DNA from: Frondihabitans sp. PAMC 28766 | GTDB lineage: Bacteria > Actinomycetota > Actinomycetes > Actinomycetales > Microbacteriaceae | NCBI RefSeq assembly: GCF_001577365.1 | Contig: NZ_CP014513.1 | Coordinates: 1,736,001-1,800,000 of the forward strand | DNA: 64,000 bases | Direction of reading: 5' to 3' | Part shown: positions 9,127 to 16,163 of the stretch, in pieces | How the letters are laid out: each line of letters opens with the position of its first letter | Numbering within the stretch: the first letter of the stretch is position 1 | Translations under genes and position numbers: made by a program | The notes under the pieces: generated by a model | Seen by the model: only the letters and a program-made list of their open reading frames with translations | What the model was told of the DNA's origin: nothing | Database searches by the model: none

Positions 9127-9148
9127 TATCGCAAATTGATTTGCTTTA
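9127..9148. promoter_or_regulatory. TetR operator O1
   Basis: TATCGCAA-ATTGAT-TTGCTTTA is an inverted repeat with a six-base spacer. The right arm is identical to that of operator O2 and the left arm differs at two of eight positions. It covers the -35 hexamer of the MFS promoter and lies next to the regulator's own -10 region. Confidence 0.7.
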
Positions 9149-9168
9149 TGCCGCGATCTCACTACTGT
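9141..9168 (+). promoter_or_regulatory. Promoter of the MFS transporter gene
   Basis: TTGCTT (9141-9146) and TACTGT (9163-9168) are spaced by 16 bp, a good sigma-A-type promoter. O1 overlaps the -35 box and O2 lies over the expected start point, so repressor binding would block initiation. Confidence 0.6.
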
Positions 9169-9171
9169 CAT

Positions 9172-9193
9172 TAAAGCAAAATTAATTGCTTTA
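9172..9193. promoter_or_regulatory. TetR operator O2 (perfect 8-bp arms)
   Basis: TAAAGCAA-AATTAA-TTGCTTTA is a perfect inverted repeat with a six-base spacer, located just downstream of the promoter -10 box and 14 bp before the transporter start codon. It repeats the O1 pattern, which supports both being sites for the adjacent TetR protein. Confidence 0.75.
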
Positions 9194-9207
9194 TAACGGA
9201 GGTCCTC

Positions 9208-10431
9208 GTGTTGTCTCGCCCAGTCTCATTCGTCGTCGCCGGGGCCGCCGGCGCCGCGACGCTGACGGCCGCATCGGCGCCGTCGCCTCTCTACCCCGTC
9301 TATCAGCGCCTGTGGGGCTTCTCCGCCTTCACCCTGACGGTCGTCTTCGCCGTCTACGTGGCCGCGCTGCTCGTCGCCCTGCTGACCGCCGGCTCGCTCT
9401 CCGATCGCGTGGGCCGCCGCCCCGTCGCCTCCGGCGCCCTGATCCTCCTCGCCGTGGGAATGCTGCTCTTCGTGGTCGCCGACGGCGCCGGCGGCCTGAT
9501 CGCGGCCCGCATCGTGCAGGGCTTCGCTGTCGGTGCCGCCACGGGCACGATCACCGCGATGATCCTCGAGGCGGGGCCGAGCCCGAGACTCGCGTCGATC
9601 GTCAGCAGCGCGGTGCCGTCGCTCGGCATCGCGGTCGGTGCGGTGCTCGCCGGAGCCCTCGTCGAGTACGCGCCGCTGCCCCGCCAGCTGGTCTTCTGGG
9701 TGCTGGGGGTCGTCTATCTGGTGATCGCCGGCCTCGTGTGGCTCGTTCCTGACAGCAGAGGCCCCGACGACAGAGACCCCGACGGCGCCTGCCCCGTCGC
9801 CCCGCGCCAGTCGATCGCGCGCTCGCTGCTGCCGAGCGCCGGGCTGCCCCCGGCGGTGCGCCCCGTCTTCTTCGCCCTCGTGCCCTCGATCGCCGCGACC
9901 TGGGCGCTCGCCGGGCTGTACCTGTCGCTCGGGTCATCGGTGGTCGGCAGCGTGCTCGGCGTGCACAGCCACTTCGTCGTGGGTCTCGTCCTCGGGGCGT
10001 TCTTCGCCGCGGGCACGGCCGGCACAGTCGTCTCGGCGGCCCTGCCCGAGCGGCTGCGCGAGTGGTTCGGGTACGTGACCCTCTTCGTGGGCGTCGTCGT
10101 CACCATCGCCGCGACGCTGACGAGCGCTCTGCCGATCTACGTGATCGGGTCGGCGATCGCGGGCCTGGGCTTCGGCGCCGCGTTCCGGTTCGCGGTGAAC
10201 GCCCTGGGTGGGGCTGCGCCGACCGAGCAGCGCGGGCAGGTCTTCGCGACCATGTACATCGTCAGCTACGTCGCGTTCAGCGTGCCGGCTCTCGCAGCCG
10301 GTCTCGCCGTCGAGCGATTCGGGCTCGAGCCGACCGCCGTCGTCTACGGCGCCTTCGAAGTCGCCCTGGTGCTGGTCGCCACCGGGGCTCGCCTCGTCGA
10401 ACTCAGGCCGTCCGCGCCTCGCCTGGCATGA
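9208..10431 (+). CDS. MFS transporter (putative drug exporter)
   Basis: This 407-residue protein has about 12 hydrophobic helices and the MFS loop 2-3 signature (SLSDRVGRRPV near residue 68). Around residue 110 it has the ARIVQGFAVGAATGTITA segment seen in drug:H+ antiporters. The ribosome site GGAGGT (9198-9203) precedes a GTG start; the following TTG is an alternative. Its promoter carries two operators for the divergent TetR regulator, so induction by a transported compound is likely. The last 29 bp overlap the end of a small gene on the other strand. Confidence 0.85.
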   Translation: MLSRPVSFVVAGAAGAATLTAASAPSPLYPVYQRLWGFSAFTLTVVFAVYVAALLVALLTAGSLSDRVGRRPVASGALILLAVGMLLFVVADGAGGLIAARIVQGFAVGAATGTITAMILEAGPSPRLASIVSSAVPSLGIAVGAVLAGALVEYAPLPRQLVFWVLGVVYLVIAGLVWLVPDSRGPDDRDPDGACPVAPRQSIARSLLPSAGLPPAVRPVFFALVPSIAATWALAGLYLSLGSSVVGSVLGVHSHFVVGLVLGAFFAAGTAGTVVSAALPERLREWFGYVTLFVGVVVTIAATLTSALPIYVIGSAIAGLGFGAAFRFAVNALGGAAPTEQRGQVFATMYIVSYVAFSVPALAAGLAVERFGLEPTAVVYGAFEVALVLVATGARLVELRPSAPRLA

Positions 10432-10576
10432 CGTCTTCGCGGTCGAAGGCGGACGCGAGCCAGCCGCCGAACTGCGCGGCGCTGATGCCCGCGGCGGCGA
10501 ACAGCTCGTGGGTGAGGATGCCCTGGTCGTCGGCCGCGCCGCGGAGGCGGACGGTGGCGGTTGTCGTGGTGGTCAT
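10403..10576 (-). CDS. Small protein of unknown function (57 aa)
   Basis: A 57-codon frame starts 18 bp after the hydrolase stop on the same strand. It is preceded by a good ribosome site (AGAAGAGG, 6 nt before ATG). The product reads TVRLRGAADDQGILTHELFAAAGI in the middle and ends REDVMPGEARTA. It has no membrane segment or cysteine pair. It overlaps the 3' end of the MFS gene tail to tail by 29 bp. The position and ribosome site suggest it is the second gene of the hydrolase operon. I recognise no family, and it could be a chance frame. Confidence 0.45.
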   Translation of the reverse strand: MTTTTTATVRLRGAADDQGILTHELFAAAGISAAQFGGWLASAFDREDVMPGEARTA

Positions 10577-10594
10577 GAGCCTCTTCTTTCGAGA

Positions 10595-12331
10595 TCAGTG
10601 ACGGACGGGTAGCTGCAGGTACGAGGCGCGCGCCCCGCCGGTGTGGACGATGTGGCGGCCGGCGTTGGCGCCGGTGTACTCGCGGATGCCGGGCATCATC
10701 GTGCCGAGCAGGTTGCGCGACGAGACGACGAAGCGCAGCTGCTCGCCGGCGTGAAAACGCAGCCCGAGGGGCAGGAGGTCGATCTCGACCTCGGCGACCT
10801 GGCCGGGCACGAGCTTCTCCGAGCGGTCGAAGGTGTGGGCGGGGACGTCGTCGGTCGACAGGGTCTGGTCGAGATGCCTCAGGGAGACCCGGATCCTGCC
10901 GTCCGAGCCCTTGTACCGCAGAATCGAGGCGCCGTGGTCGGTGATGTCGTGGGCGACCGCGCTCTGGTTGGGGGTGGTGAACGCCTGCAGCGGGGTGCCG
11001 TGGGCGTCGAGCTTCTGCACCAGCACGAAGAGGTCGAGGTCGTCGGCGCCGTCGGCCTCGACGAACAGGTGCGCCTTCGGGTAGCCGACGAGCACGGTCT
11101 CGTCGTCGAAGCGGGCGAGGAACGAGACGGCATCGGGGTTGGCGTCGACGGTGTAACCGGCCGTGGCGTCGTCGGTCGGCGCGTCGAGGGCGAGGGTGCG
11201 CGTGCGGGCGTCGAGGTAGAACTTCGTCGACACGACGCCGGCGGGCGGGAACGCATCGGCGGGGATGCCCGTCTCGTCGCCGCCCTCGAGGTCGAGCAGC
11301 GAGTAGCGGACGCGCGGCGTCGTCTCCCAGCCGTTGTCGACACCGAGCAGAAAGCGGTCGAAGAAGCGGCGGAGATCGTCGCGGTTGGCCTCGTCGTAGT
11401 AGTCGGGCCACTCCTGGCTGTTGTGGACGCGTAGCCACTTGTCGGCCGAGGCGATGCGGCGCCAGCCGCGGAAGGTGCCTGCGGTGTGCAGCGTGTTCGA
11501 ATAGCTGGCGACGACGTAGGCCGGCACGGTGATGTTCTCGAGCGCCGGGATCTTGTCGGCCCACAGCTCGTCGACGAGCGGGTGCACGTCGGCCTCGGCC
11601 AGGATGTCCTCTTTACGGTTCCTGCCGAAGAAGCTGTTGTCGCGCAACTGCCGGGCGAACCCGGTGTCGGGCATCCCGCCGCGCATCACGAGGTCGCGGT
11701 AGGTGTCGCTGATGCCCTCCCACGGGTTGATCGCAGCGAGGTGCGGCGGGCGCTCGGCCGCGGCGAACCACTGGGTCGCGGCGAGGTACGAGGTGCCGCT
11801 CATCGCGACCTTGCCCGTGCACCAGCTCTGCTCGGCGAGCCACTCGACGATGTCGTAGGCGTCGCGGCCGTCCTGGCGGTCCCAGAGCACGCTGTCGCCG
11901 TCGGAGTCGACGACGCCGCGGATGTCGGGGTTGCAGATCGCATAGCCGCGGGCGCACCAGTACGCGGGGTCGGGGCCCTCGAACTTCTCGAGGCCCGAGA
12001 CCCGTGCGTTGTCGAGCCCCACCATCCCGAAGATGCCCATCACGCTCGCCGAGGTGCCCTGGCCCTTGCCGTACGGGCTGTAGGCCATGATCACGGGGAC
12101 GGGCTCGGTGCCGACCGGGCGGAACACATCGACGTGCACTGTCACGCCGTCGCGCAGCTGCACGGCGACGTCTTTCTCGAAGACGATGTCGACGGGCAGG
12201 GAGGCGAACTGCGGGGCGATCCTGGAGCCCTTCTCGAGCGTGCGGGTGCCTGGCTCGAACGCGGTCAGCAGCCCTGTCCGGTCCGTCGGCAGCGGTGCGG
12301 ACGGCATGTAGATCTTCTGGTCGTCACCCAT
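10595..12331 (-). CDS. CocE/NonD family alpha/beta hydrolase (X-Pro dipeptidyl-peptidase S15-like)
   Basis: This 578-residue serine hydrolase has an N-terminal catalytic alpha/beta domain (VHVDVFRPVGTEPVPVIMAYSPYG near 78), the nucleophile elbow MSGTSYLA near residue 178, and a C-terminal beta-rich jelly-roll domain (FHAGEQLRFVVSSRNL near 525). These are the parts of the cocaine-esterase/glutaryl-acylase/PepX superfamily. It has no signal peptide, so it acts in the cytoplasm on an ester or amide. Its ribosome site is AAAGGGG. It is divergent from a TetR gene with a palindrome between them, so substrate-induced expression is likely. The substrate cannot be deduced. Confidence 0.85.
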   Translation of the reverse strand: MGDDQKIYMPSAPLPTDRTGLLTAFEPGTRTLEKGSRIAPQFASLPVDIVFEKDVAVQLRDGVTVHVDVFRPVGTEPVPVIMAYSPYGKGQGTSASVMGIFGMVGLDNARVSGLEKFEGPDPAYWCARGYAICNPDIRGVVDSDGDSVLWDRQDGRDAYDIVEWLAEQSWCTGKVAMSGTSYLAATQWFAAAERPPHLAAINPWEGISDTYRDLVMRGGMPDTGFARQLRDNSFFGRNRKEDILAEADVHPLVDELWADKIPALENITVPAYVVASYSNTLHTAGTFRGWRRIASADKWLRVHNSQEWPDYYDEANRDDLRRFFDRFLLGVDNGWETTPRVRYSLLDLEGGDETGIPADAFPPAGVVSTKFYLDARTRTLALDAPTDDATAGYTVDANPDAVSFLARFDDETVLVGYPKAHLFVEADGADDLDLFVLVQKLDAHGTPLQAFTTPNQSAVAHDITDHGASILRYKGSDGRIRVSLRHLDQTLSTDDVPAHTFDRSEKLVPGQVAEVEIDLLPLGLRFHAGEQLRFVVSSRNLLGTMMPGIREYTGANAGRHIVHTGGARASYLQLPVRH

Positions 12332-12409
12332 GGTGATCCCCTTTCGGTTCGGTGGTTCTCGGGTCTCGTGAGCGGCCCGGGGGCGACACTACGTCCGATC
12401 CGCCAAGAA

Positions 12410-12425
12410 CTCAACAGTCGTTGAG
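12410..12425. promoter_or_regulatory. Palindromic operator for the adjacent TetR regulator
   Basis: CTCAAC-AGTC-GTTGAG has perfect 6-bp arms around a 4-bp centre. It overlaps the -35 box of the TetR promoter in the 124-bp divergent gap with the hydrolase, the expected position for autoregulation and co-control of the hydrolase. Confidence 0.65.
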
Positions 12426-12449
12426 AAAATACTCTCGCAGGGGTATCCT
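12421..12449 (+). promoter_or_regulatory. Promoter of the TetR gene, leaderless
   Basis: TTGAGA (12421-12426), a 17-bp spacer and TATCCT (12444-12449) form a near-canonical promoter. The GTG start follows the -10 box by six bases, so the transcript would begin at the start codon. Confidence 0.65.
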
Positions 12450-12455
12450 CAAGAC

Positions 12456-13070
12456 GTGGGTGACGACAAGACGGCAGGATCAGCACGGAGGCGCGGCCGC
12501 CGCCCCGGCAACGGCAGCACCCGCGACGTCGTGCTCTCGGCCGCCCGCGCGCGCTTCGCCGCAGACGGGTTCGCGGGCACGACCATCCGCGCGGTGGCCG
12601 CCGACGCCGGGGTCGACGGGTCGCAGGTCATCCAGTTCTTCGGGTCGAAAGAGCGGCTGTTCGCGGCGGTCATGGCCGTGCCGGCCTCCGCCCTCGAACG
12701 CTTCGATCGGGCCTTCGACGGCCCCGACGAGCAGATCGGCGAGCGCGTCGTCCGGGCCTTCCTCGATGCGTGGGAGGGCCTCCCCGACGAGTCCGAGCCG
12801 CTCATGGCGACCCTCCGCGGCGCGGTCGTCAACGAGCGTGCCAGCGAGGCGCTGAGCGAGTTCATCCAGTCGCGGCTGTTGGCCGAGTCGCGGGTGCAGG
12901 GCGACGAGAGCGCCGCCCTCCGAGCGGGACTTGCGAGCGCGATGCTCGTCGGCGTCATCACCAGCCGCAGGATCATCGGTGTCCCCGCCATCGTCCGGGC
13001 CGACCCCGATCAGCTCGTGGGGGTCTTGGCGCCCGCGATCCAGGCGGTTCTCGCCCCCGCCGGGCTCTAG
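12456..13070 (+). CDS. TetR/AcrR family transcriptional regulator
   Basis: This 204-residue regulator has a basic N-terminus (SARRRGRRPGNGSTRDVV) followed by a TetR helix-turn-helix (TIRAVAADAGVDGSQVIQFFGSKERLF, residues about 40-66). The C-terminal half (VRAFLDAWEGLPDESEPL, LIQAVLAP-like end) would bind an effector. The GTG start is chosen because the promoter -10 box lies six bases upstream and no ribosome site exists. It is divergent from the CocE/NonD hydrolase gene and shares with it a palindromic operator, so it probably represses the hydrolase and itself. Confidence 0.88.
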   Translation: MGDDKTAGSARRRGRRPGNGSTRDVVLSAARARFAADGFAGTTIRAVAADAGVDGSQVIQFFGSKERLFAAVMAVPASALERFDRAFDGPDEQIGERVVRAFLDAWEGLPDESEPLMATLRGAVVNERASEALSEFIQSRLLAESRVQGDESAALRAGLASAMLVGVITSRRIIGVPAIVRADPDQLVGVLAPAIQAVLAPAGL

Positions 13071-13078
13071 CCGGACGG

Positions 13079-13147
13079 GTGCACTTCCCGTTCCGCCACG
13101 AGTGCACATCTTGTTCCGCAACTAGTGCACTTCCTGTTCCGCGGATC
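13079..13147 (+). repeat. Three 23-bp direct repeats (iterons) upstream of the hipBA-like operon
   Basis: GTGCAC begins each unit at 13079, 13102 and 13125, an exact 23-bp period. The shared core is GTGCAC-n-TC-n-n-GTTCCGC. The third GTGCAC lies 17 bp before the TAGACT -10 box at 13148-13153 and so occupies the -35 position. Spacing close to two helical turns would place repressor molecules on one DNA face. This is the likely operator array of the downstream DNA-binding protein. Confidence 0.75.
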
Positions 13148-13153
13148 TAGACT
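13148..13153 (+). promoter_or_regulatory. -10 box of the hipBA-like operon, leaderless
   Basis: TAGACT ends six bases before the GTG at 13160 and no ribosome site is present, so the operon's first gene is probably translated from a leaderless mRNA. Confidence 0.55.
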
Positions 13154-13159
13154 GGGCGC

Positions 13160-13801
13160 GTGACGACGACCCAGCAGTACGCGACCGCGCACGGCATCTC
13201 CGCGCGCCGTGCGCGGGCACTCGCCGAGAGTGGCGCCGTCCCTGCGCATCGGTCCGGCAGAGTCTGGGTGATCGACTCGACCGACCGCCCCGCGCGCACC
13301 GCTGCGCCCCGGCCGATGGGAGCACCCATGCGGCGTCAGCTCATCGAGGCGTTGCGCAACCAGAGCCTCGTCGGCCTGACCGGGCCCGACCGCCTGCGCG
13401 TGGCGCGTCATCTCCGGCAGCTGAGAGACTCCGACAACCCGGCCGATCTTCTGCGCGCCTGGTTCCGCGGCGAGGTGCCCAGTGGCTGGTCACCGGGCGA
13501 GCTCATCGTGCGGCAGGCGCAGGAAGGTCTCGACGACCGGGTCTCGGCGCTCGTCAACAAGAGTCGACGCAAGTTCACGTCGAGCTCCGGGCGGCTCGCT
13601 CGTGTGGTGTCGGACGAGCGTGCGATCCAGGGGCTGAGTGTCGCCGAGCTCGCCCGTCGCGCCGAGGTGAGCGTCGACGTCATCTCGGCGCTCGAGCGCG
13701 CCCGGCCCGGGGTTCGCGTCGGCGAGACGCGGCGTATCCTTCGCGCTCTCGACGTGACGCCCCTCGCGTTGCCGCCGGTCACGGTGGGCCACGGCTCATG
13801 A
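13160..13801 (+). CDS. HipB-like antitoxin/repressor with two DNA-binding segments
   Basis: This 213-residue protein is longer than classic HipB (about 90 residues). Residues 1-40 (YATAHGISARRARALAESGAVPAHRSGRVWVID) look like an excisionase/MerR-type winged helix. Residues about 150-205 (RAIQGLSVAELARRAEVSVDVISALERA) are an XRE/HipB helix-turn-helix. The middle is helical (IEALRNQSLVGLTGPDRLRVARHLRQL). The gene overlaps the HipA-like kinase gene by four bases (ATGA), as in toxin-antitoxin operons. It would neutralise the kinase and repress its own promoter through the 23-bp repeats. The family assignment rests on the HTH and the partner. Confidence 0.75.
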   Translation: MTTTQQYATAHGISARRARALAESGAVPAHRSGRVWVIDSTDRPARTAAPRPMGAPMRRQLIEALRNQSLVGLTGPDRLRVARHLRQLRDSDNPADLLRAWFRGEVPSGWSPGELIVRQAQEGLDDRVSALVNKSRRKFTSSSGRLARVVSDERAIQGLSVAELARRAEVSVDVISALERARPGVRVGETRRILRALDVTPLALPPVTVGHGS

Positions 13802-15006
13802 CGACTCTGTCGGCCTGGCTCGAAGGTGCCTACGTGGGGGAGTTCGTCGACGATCCCGCGAGTCGAGTCGTCTCGTTCGAGTACGACTCGGCCGCCCCGC
13901 CGACGCCCATCTCGCTGTCGCTGCCCCGTGTCGGCGGGGCTGCCACAAGCGCGGCCGGTCGCTTCCTCGGCAATCTTCTGCCCGACCGTGAGGCTGCGCG
14001 CGAGTGGATGCGAAGCGTGACCGACGCTCGATCCACCGACACGTTCGACCTCCTCGCCGCGGTCGGTGGCGATGTCGCCGGAGGGTTGGTGCTGCTGCCT
14101 TCGGGTCAGTCGGCCAGCGATGTCGAGGGCCGCCTCGACCCCGCCGACGACGATGCGATCGCGTTCCGCATCCGTTCGCTGCATCGCGATCCCGACCACT
14201 GGTACGAGAGATCGGAGCCAGCACGCTTCTCGCTGGCCGGGTCGCAACCGAAATTCGCCCTGGCCGGCGTCGCTGGCGACTGGTATTGGTCCAATGCGGC
14301 CGTGCCGTCGACGCACATCGTCAAACCGGCGGCCCCGGTCAACCGTGGGGCCGAGGTCGCCGAAGTCGCAGCCATGCGGCTGGCCGCTGCCATCGGAATC
14401 GCCGCGCCCCGGGCCGACGTCCTCGATGTCCTGGGTCAACAGGCGTACATCGTCGAGCGGTTCGACCGAGTCGTCGAGGCGGACGCGATTGCTCGTCGAA
14501 TCCATGTCGAGGATCTTGCGCAGGCGCTCGGCCGCGACAGCGACACCAAGTACGGCGTCACGGCCAAGCAGGTCATCGAGCTGCTGCTTCGACACGACGC
14601 CGGTCTGGCCTCCGGATACGAGTCCGTGCGACAGCTGGCCTTCAACACCGCTATCGGCAACTCTGACGCGCACGCCAAGAACTACTCCGTTCTTCTGCGC
14701 CCCGACGGGCTCACTCTCGCACCTCTCTACGACTCCCTGCCGACGCGCCTGTGGCCCGGCTACGACGAGAAGCTGGCCATGCGCGTCAGCGGAGCGGCCT
14801 ATCCGCAGGCGGTGACGCTCGATCACTGGGTGAAACTCGCCAAGAAGTCCGGTCTGGACCGCGACCGGGTCGCTGACGACGTGAAAAAGATCTACTCCGG
14901 CGTGGCCGAGCGGGCCGACTCCGCGTGGGAGGGGCTTGCCGCTGATCAGGCCGAGCTCATGCGTCGGCTCATCCGGCAGCAGACCGAGAAGGTCGTCGGT
15001 AGCTGA
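13798..15006 (+). CDS. HipA-like serine/threonine kinase toxin
   Basis: This 402-residue kinase has the HipA N-terminal subdomain (SLPRVGGAATSAAGRFLGNLLPD) and the lobe motif HIVKPAA near residue 178. QQAYIVERFDR lies near 217. The catalytic loop is GNSDAHAKNYS, with D290 and N295 matching the catalytic Asp and Asn of E. coli HipA. LYD312 supplies the Mg ligand. HipA proteins phosphorylate a cytosolic target, glutamyl-tRNA synthetase in E. coli, and arrest growth. All catalytic residues that I can identify are intact, so the toxin should be active. It is translationally coupled to the HipB-like gene. The actual target here is unknown. Confidence 0.88.
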   Translation: MTTLSAWLEGAYVGEFVDDPASRVVSFEYDSAAPPTPISLSLPRVGGAATSAAGRFLGNLLPDREAAREWMRSVTDARSTDTFDLLAAVGGDVAGGLVLLPSGQSASDVEGRLDPADDDAIAFRIRSLHRDPDHWYERSEPARFSLAGSQPKFALAGVAGDWYWSNAAVPSTHIVKPAAPVNRGAEVAEVAAMRLAAAIGIAAPRADVLDVLGQQAYIVERFDRVVEADAIARRIHVEDLAQALGRDSDTKYGVTAKQVIELLLRHDAGLASGYESVRQLAFNTAIGNSDAHAKNYSVLLRPDGLTLAPLYDSLPTRLWPGYDEKLAMRVSGAAYPQAVTLDHWVKLAKKSGLDRDRVADDVKKIYSGVAERADSAWEGLAADQAELMRRLIRQQTEKVVGS

Positions 15007-15041
15007 GGCCGGTGCCGCCCGCTGCCCCGCTGCCGCCCGGG

Positions 15042-15977
15042 TCAGGGCACGCGGACGAAGCGGGTGGCGGGGCGCGCCCGGTGCGTGAAGCCGAGGTGCT
15101 CGTAGAGCCGGATCGCCGGGGTGTTACCTCCGGCGGCGTGGAGCATCGGCAGGTCGCCCCGCTGGCGGATGCCGTGGACGACGTCGAGGACGAGGCGTGT
15201 GGCGAGCCCTCGACCGCGGTGCTCGTCATCGGTGCAGACGGCGCTGATCTCGGTCCAGCCCGGCGGATGCAGGCGCTCGCCGGCGAGAGCGATCAGCCGG
15301 CCGCCGTCGCGGAAGCCGACGTACCGCCCGAGTTCGATCGTGCGGGCGAGGTAGGGACCCGGCTTCGCGCGCTCGACCAGGTCGAGGATCTCGGGGACGT
15401 CGTCGGGCGTGAGCGCGACGGCCTCCGGATCCTGCCGCCCTTCGACCGCCTCGCCCGTGAGCTGCACGCCCGAGAACCCCTCCAGCTCCACCCAGCCCTC
15501 GGGAAGCTCTGCCGCCGCGCTCACCCCGAGGTGAGCACCCGAGCCCAGCAGCGCTGCCGCGTCGTGCCAGTCGGCGGCGGTCGGCTCGTCGGGGAAGCCC
15601 GCCCAGGGCGAGACGTCGGCCTGGTACCGCACGACCTCGCCGCGCCGTTCGGCGAAGCGGGCGTGGTGGCCGCCCAGCGACGCCAGCGCCGGGTTGTCGA
15701 GCACGCGAGTCGACGTGCCGTCGGCCGCGAGGGTGAGATCGCGGAGGTAGACGGCGTCGCCCCGGGATGCGTCTCGCCGGAAGCCGAGCTCGGTGAGCAG
15801 ACGGCGCAGGCCGTCCGGTGATCCTGCCGTCTCGACGACGACACCCGCGGCATAGCGGGCACGCGCCCGGTCGACAGTGGTCTCGATCAGAGCGCGGGTG
15901 GCGTCCGGCCCGAGAGCGGTGATGTCGGGAGCCGTGATTTCGACGTCGCCGGGTGTCGTCAGAGTTGCGGTGCTCAT
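15042..15977 (-). CDS. GNAT family N-acetyltransferase
   Basis: This 311-residue protein has a C-terminal GNAT domain: substrate strand GRYVGFRDGGRLIALAGERL, then acetyl-CoA pyrophosphate loop DEHRGRGLATRLV near residue 250, then NTPAIRLYEHLGF near 285. The N-terminal 150 residues (GSPDGLRRLLTELGF, VLDNPALASLGGHHA) probably form a degenerate second GNAT-like half. It would acetylate a small molecule or protein N-terminus in the cytosol. GACACT lies six bases before the ATG. It converges with the HipA-like gene; nothing in the context identifies a substrate. Confidence 0.82.
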   Translation of the reverse strand: MSTATLTTPGDVEITAPDITALGPDATRALIETTVDRARARYAAGVVVETAGSPDGLRRLLTELGFRRDASRGDAVYLRDLTLAADGTSTRVLDNPALASLGGHHARFAERRGEVVRYQADVSPWAGFPDEPTAADWHDAAALLGSGAHLGVSAAAELPEGWVELEGFSGVQLTGEAVEGRQDPEAVALTPDDVPEILDLVERAKPGPYLARTIELGRYVGFRDGGRLIALAGERLHPPGWTEISAVCTDDEHRGRGLATRLVLDVVHGIRQRGDLPMLHAAGGNTPAIRLYEHLGFTHRARPATRFVRVP

Positions 15978-16163
15978 GACCTCAGTGTCGGCGATCCGTC
16001 GGCGCCGCTGGTGAATGTTGCCTTCGAAGACGCGTGCCCGGCCTCGTGACCTCGCGTGACCGCCGGCGACGCCGTGTTGCTGCGACTGCGCCGAGCCGAG
16101 GCCGCCGGTGCCTAGGCTCGTGAGGGTCGACCGGGGCACCCCGGGCGCAGGTGAGGAGACGGC

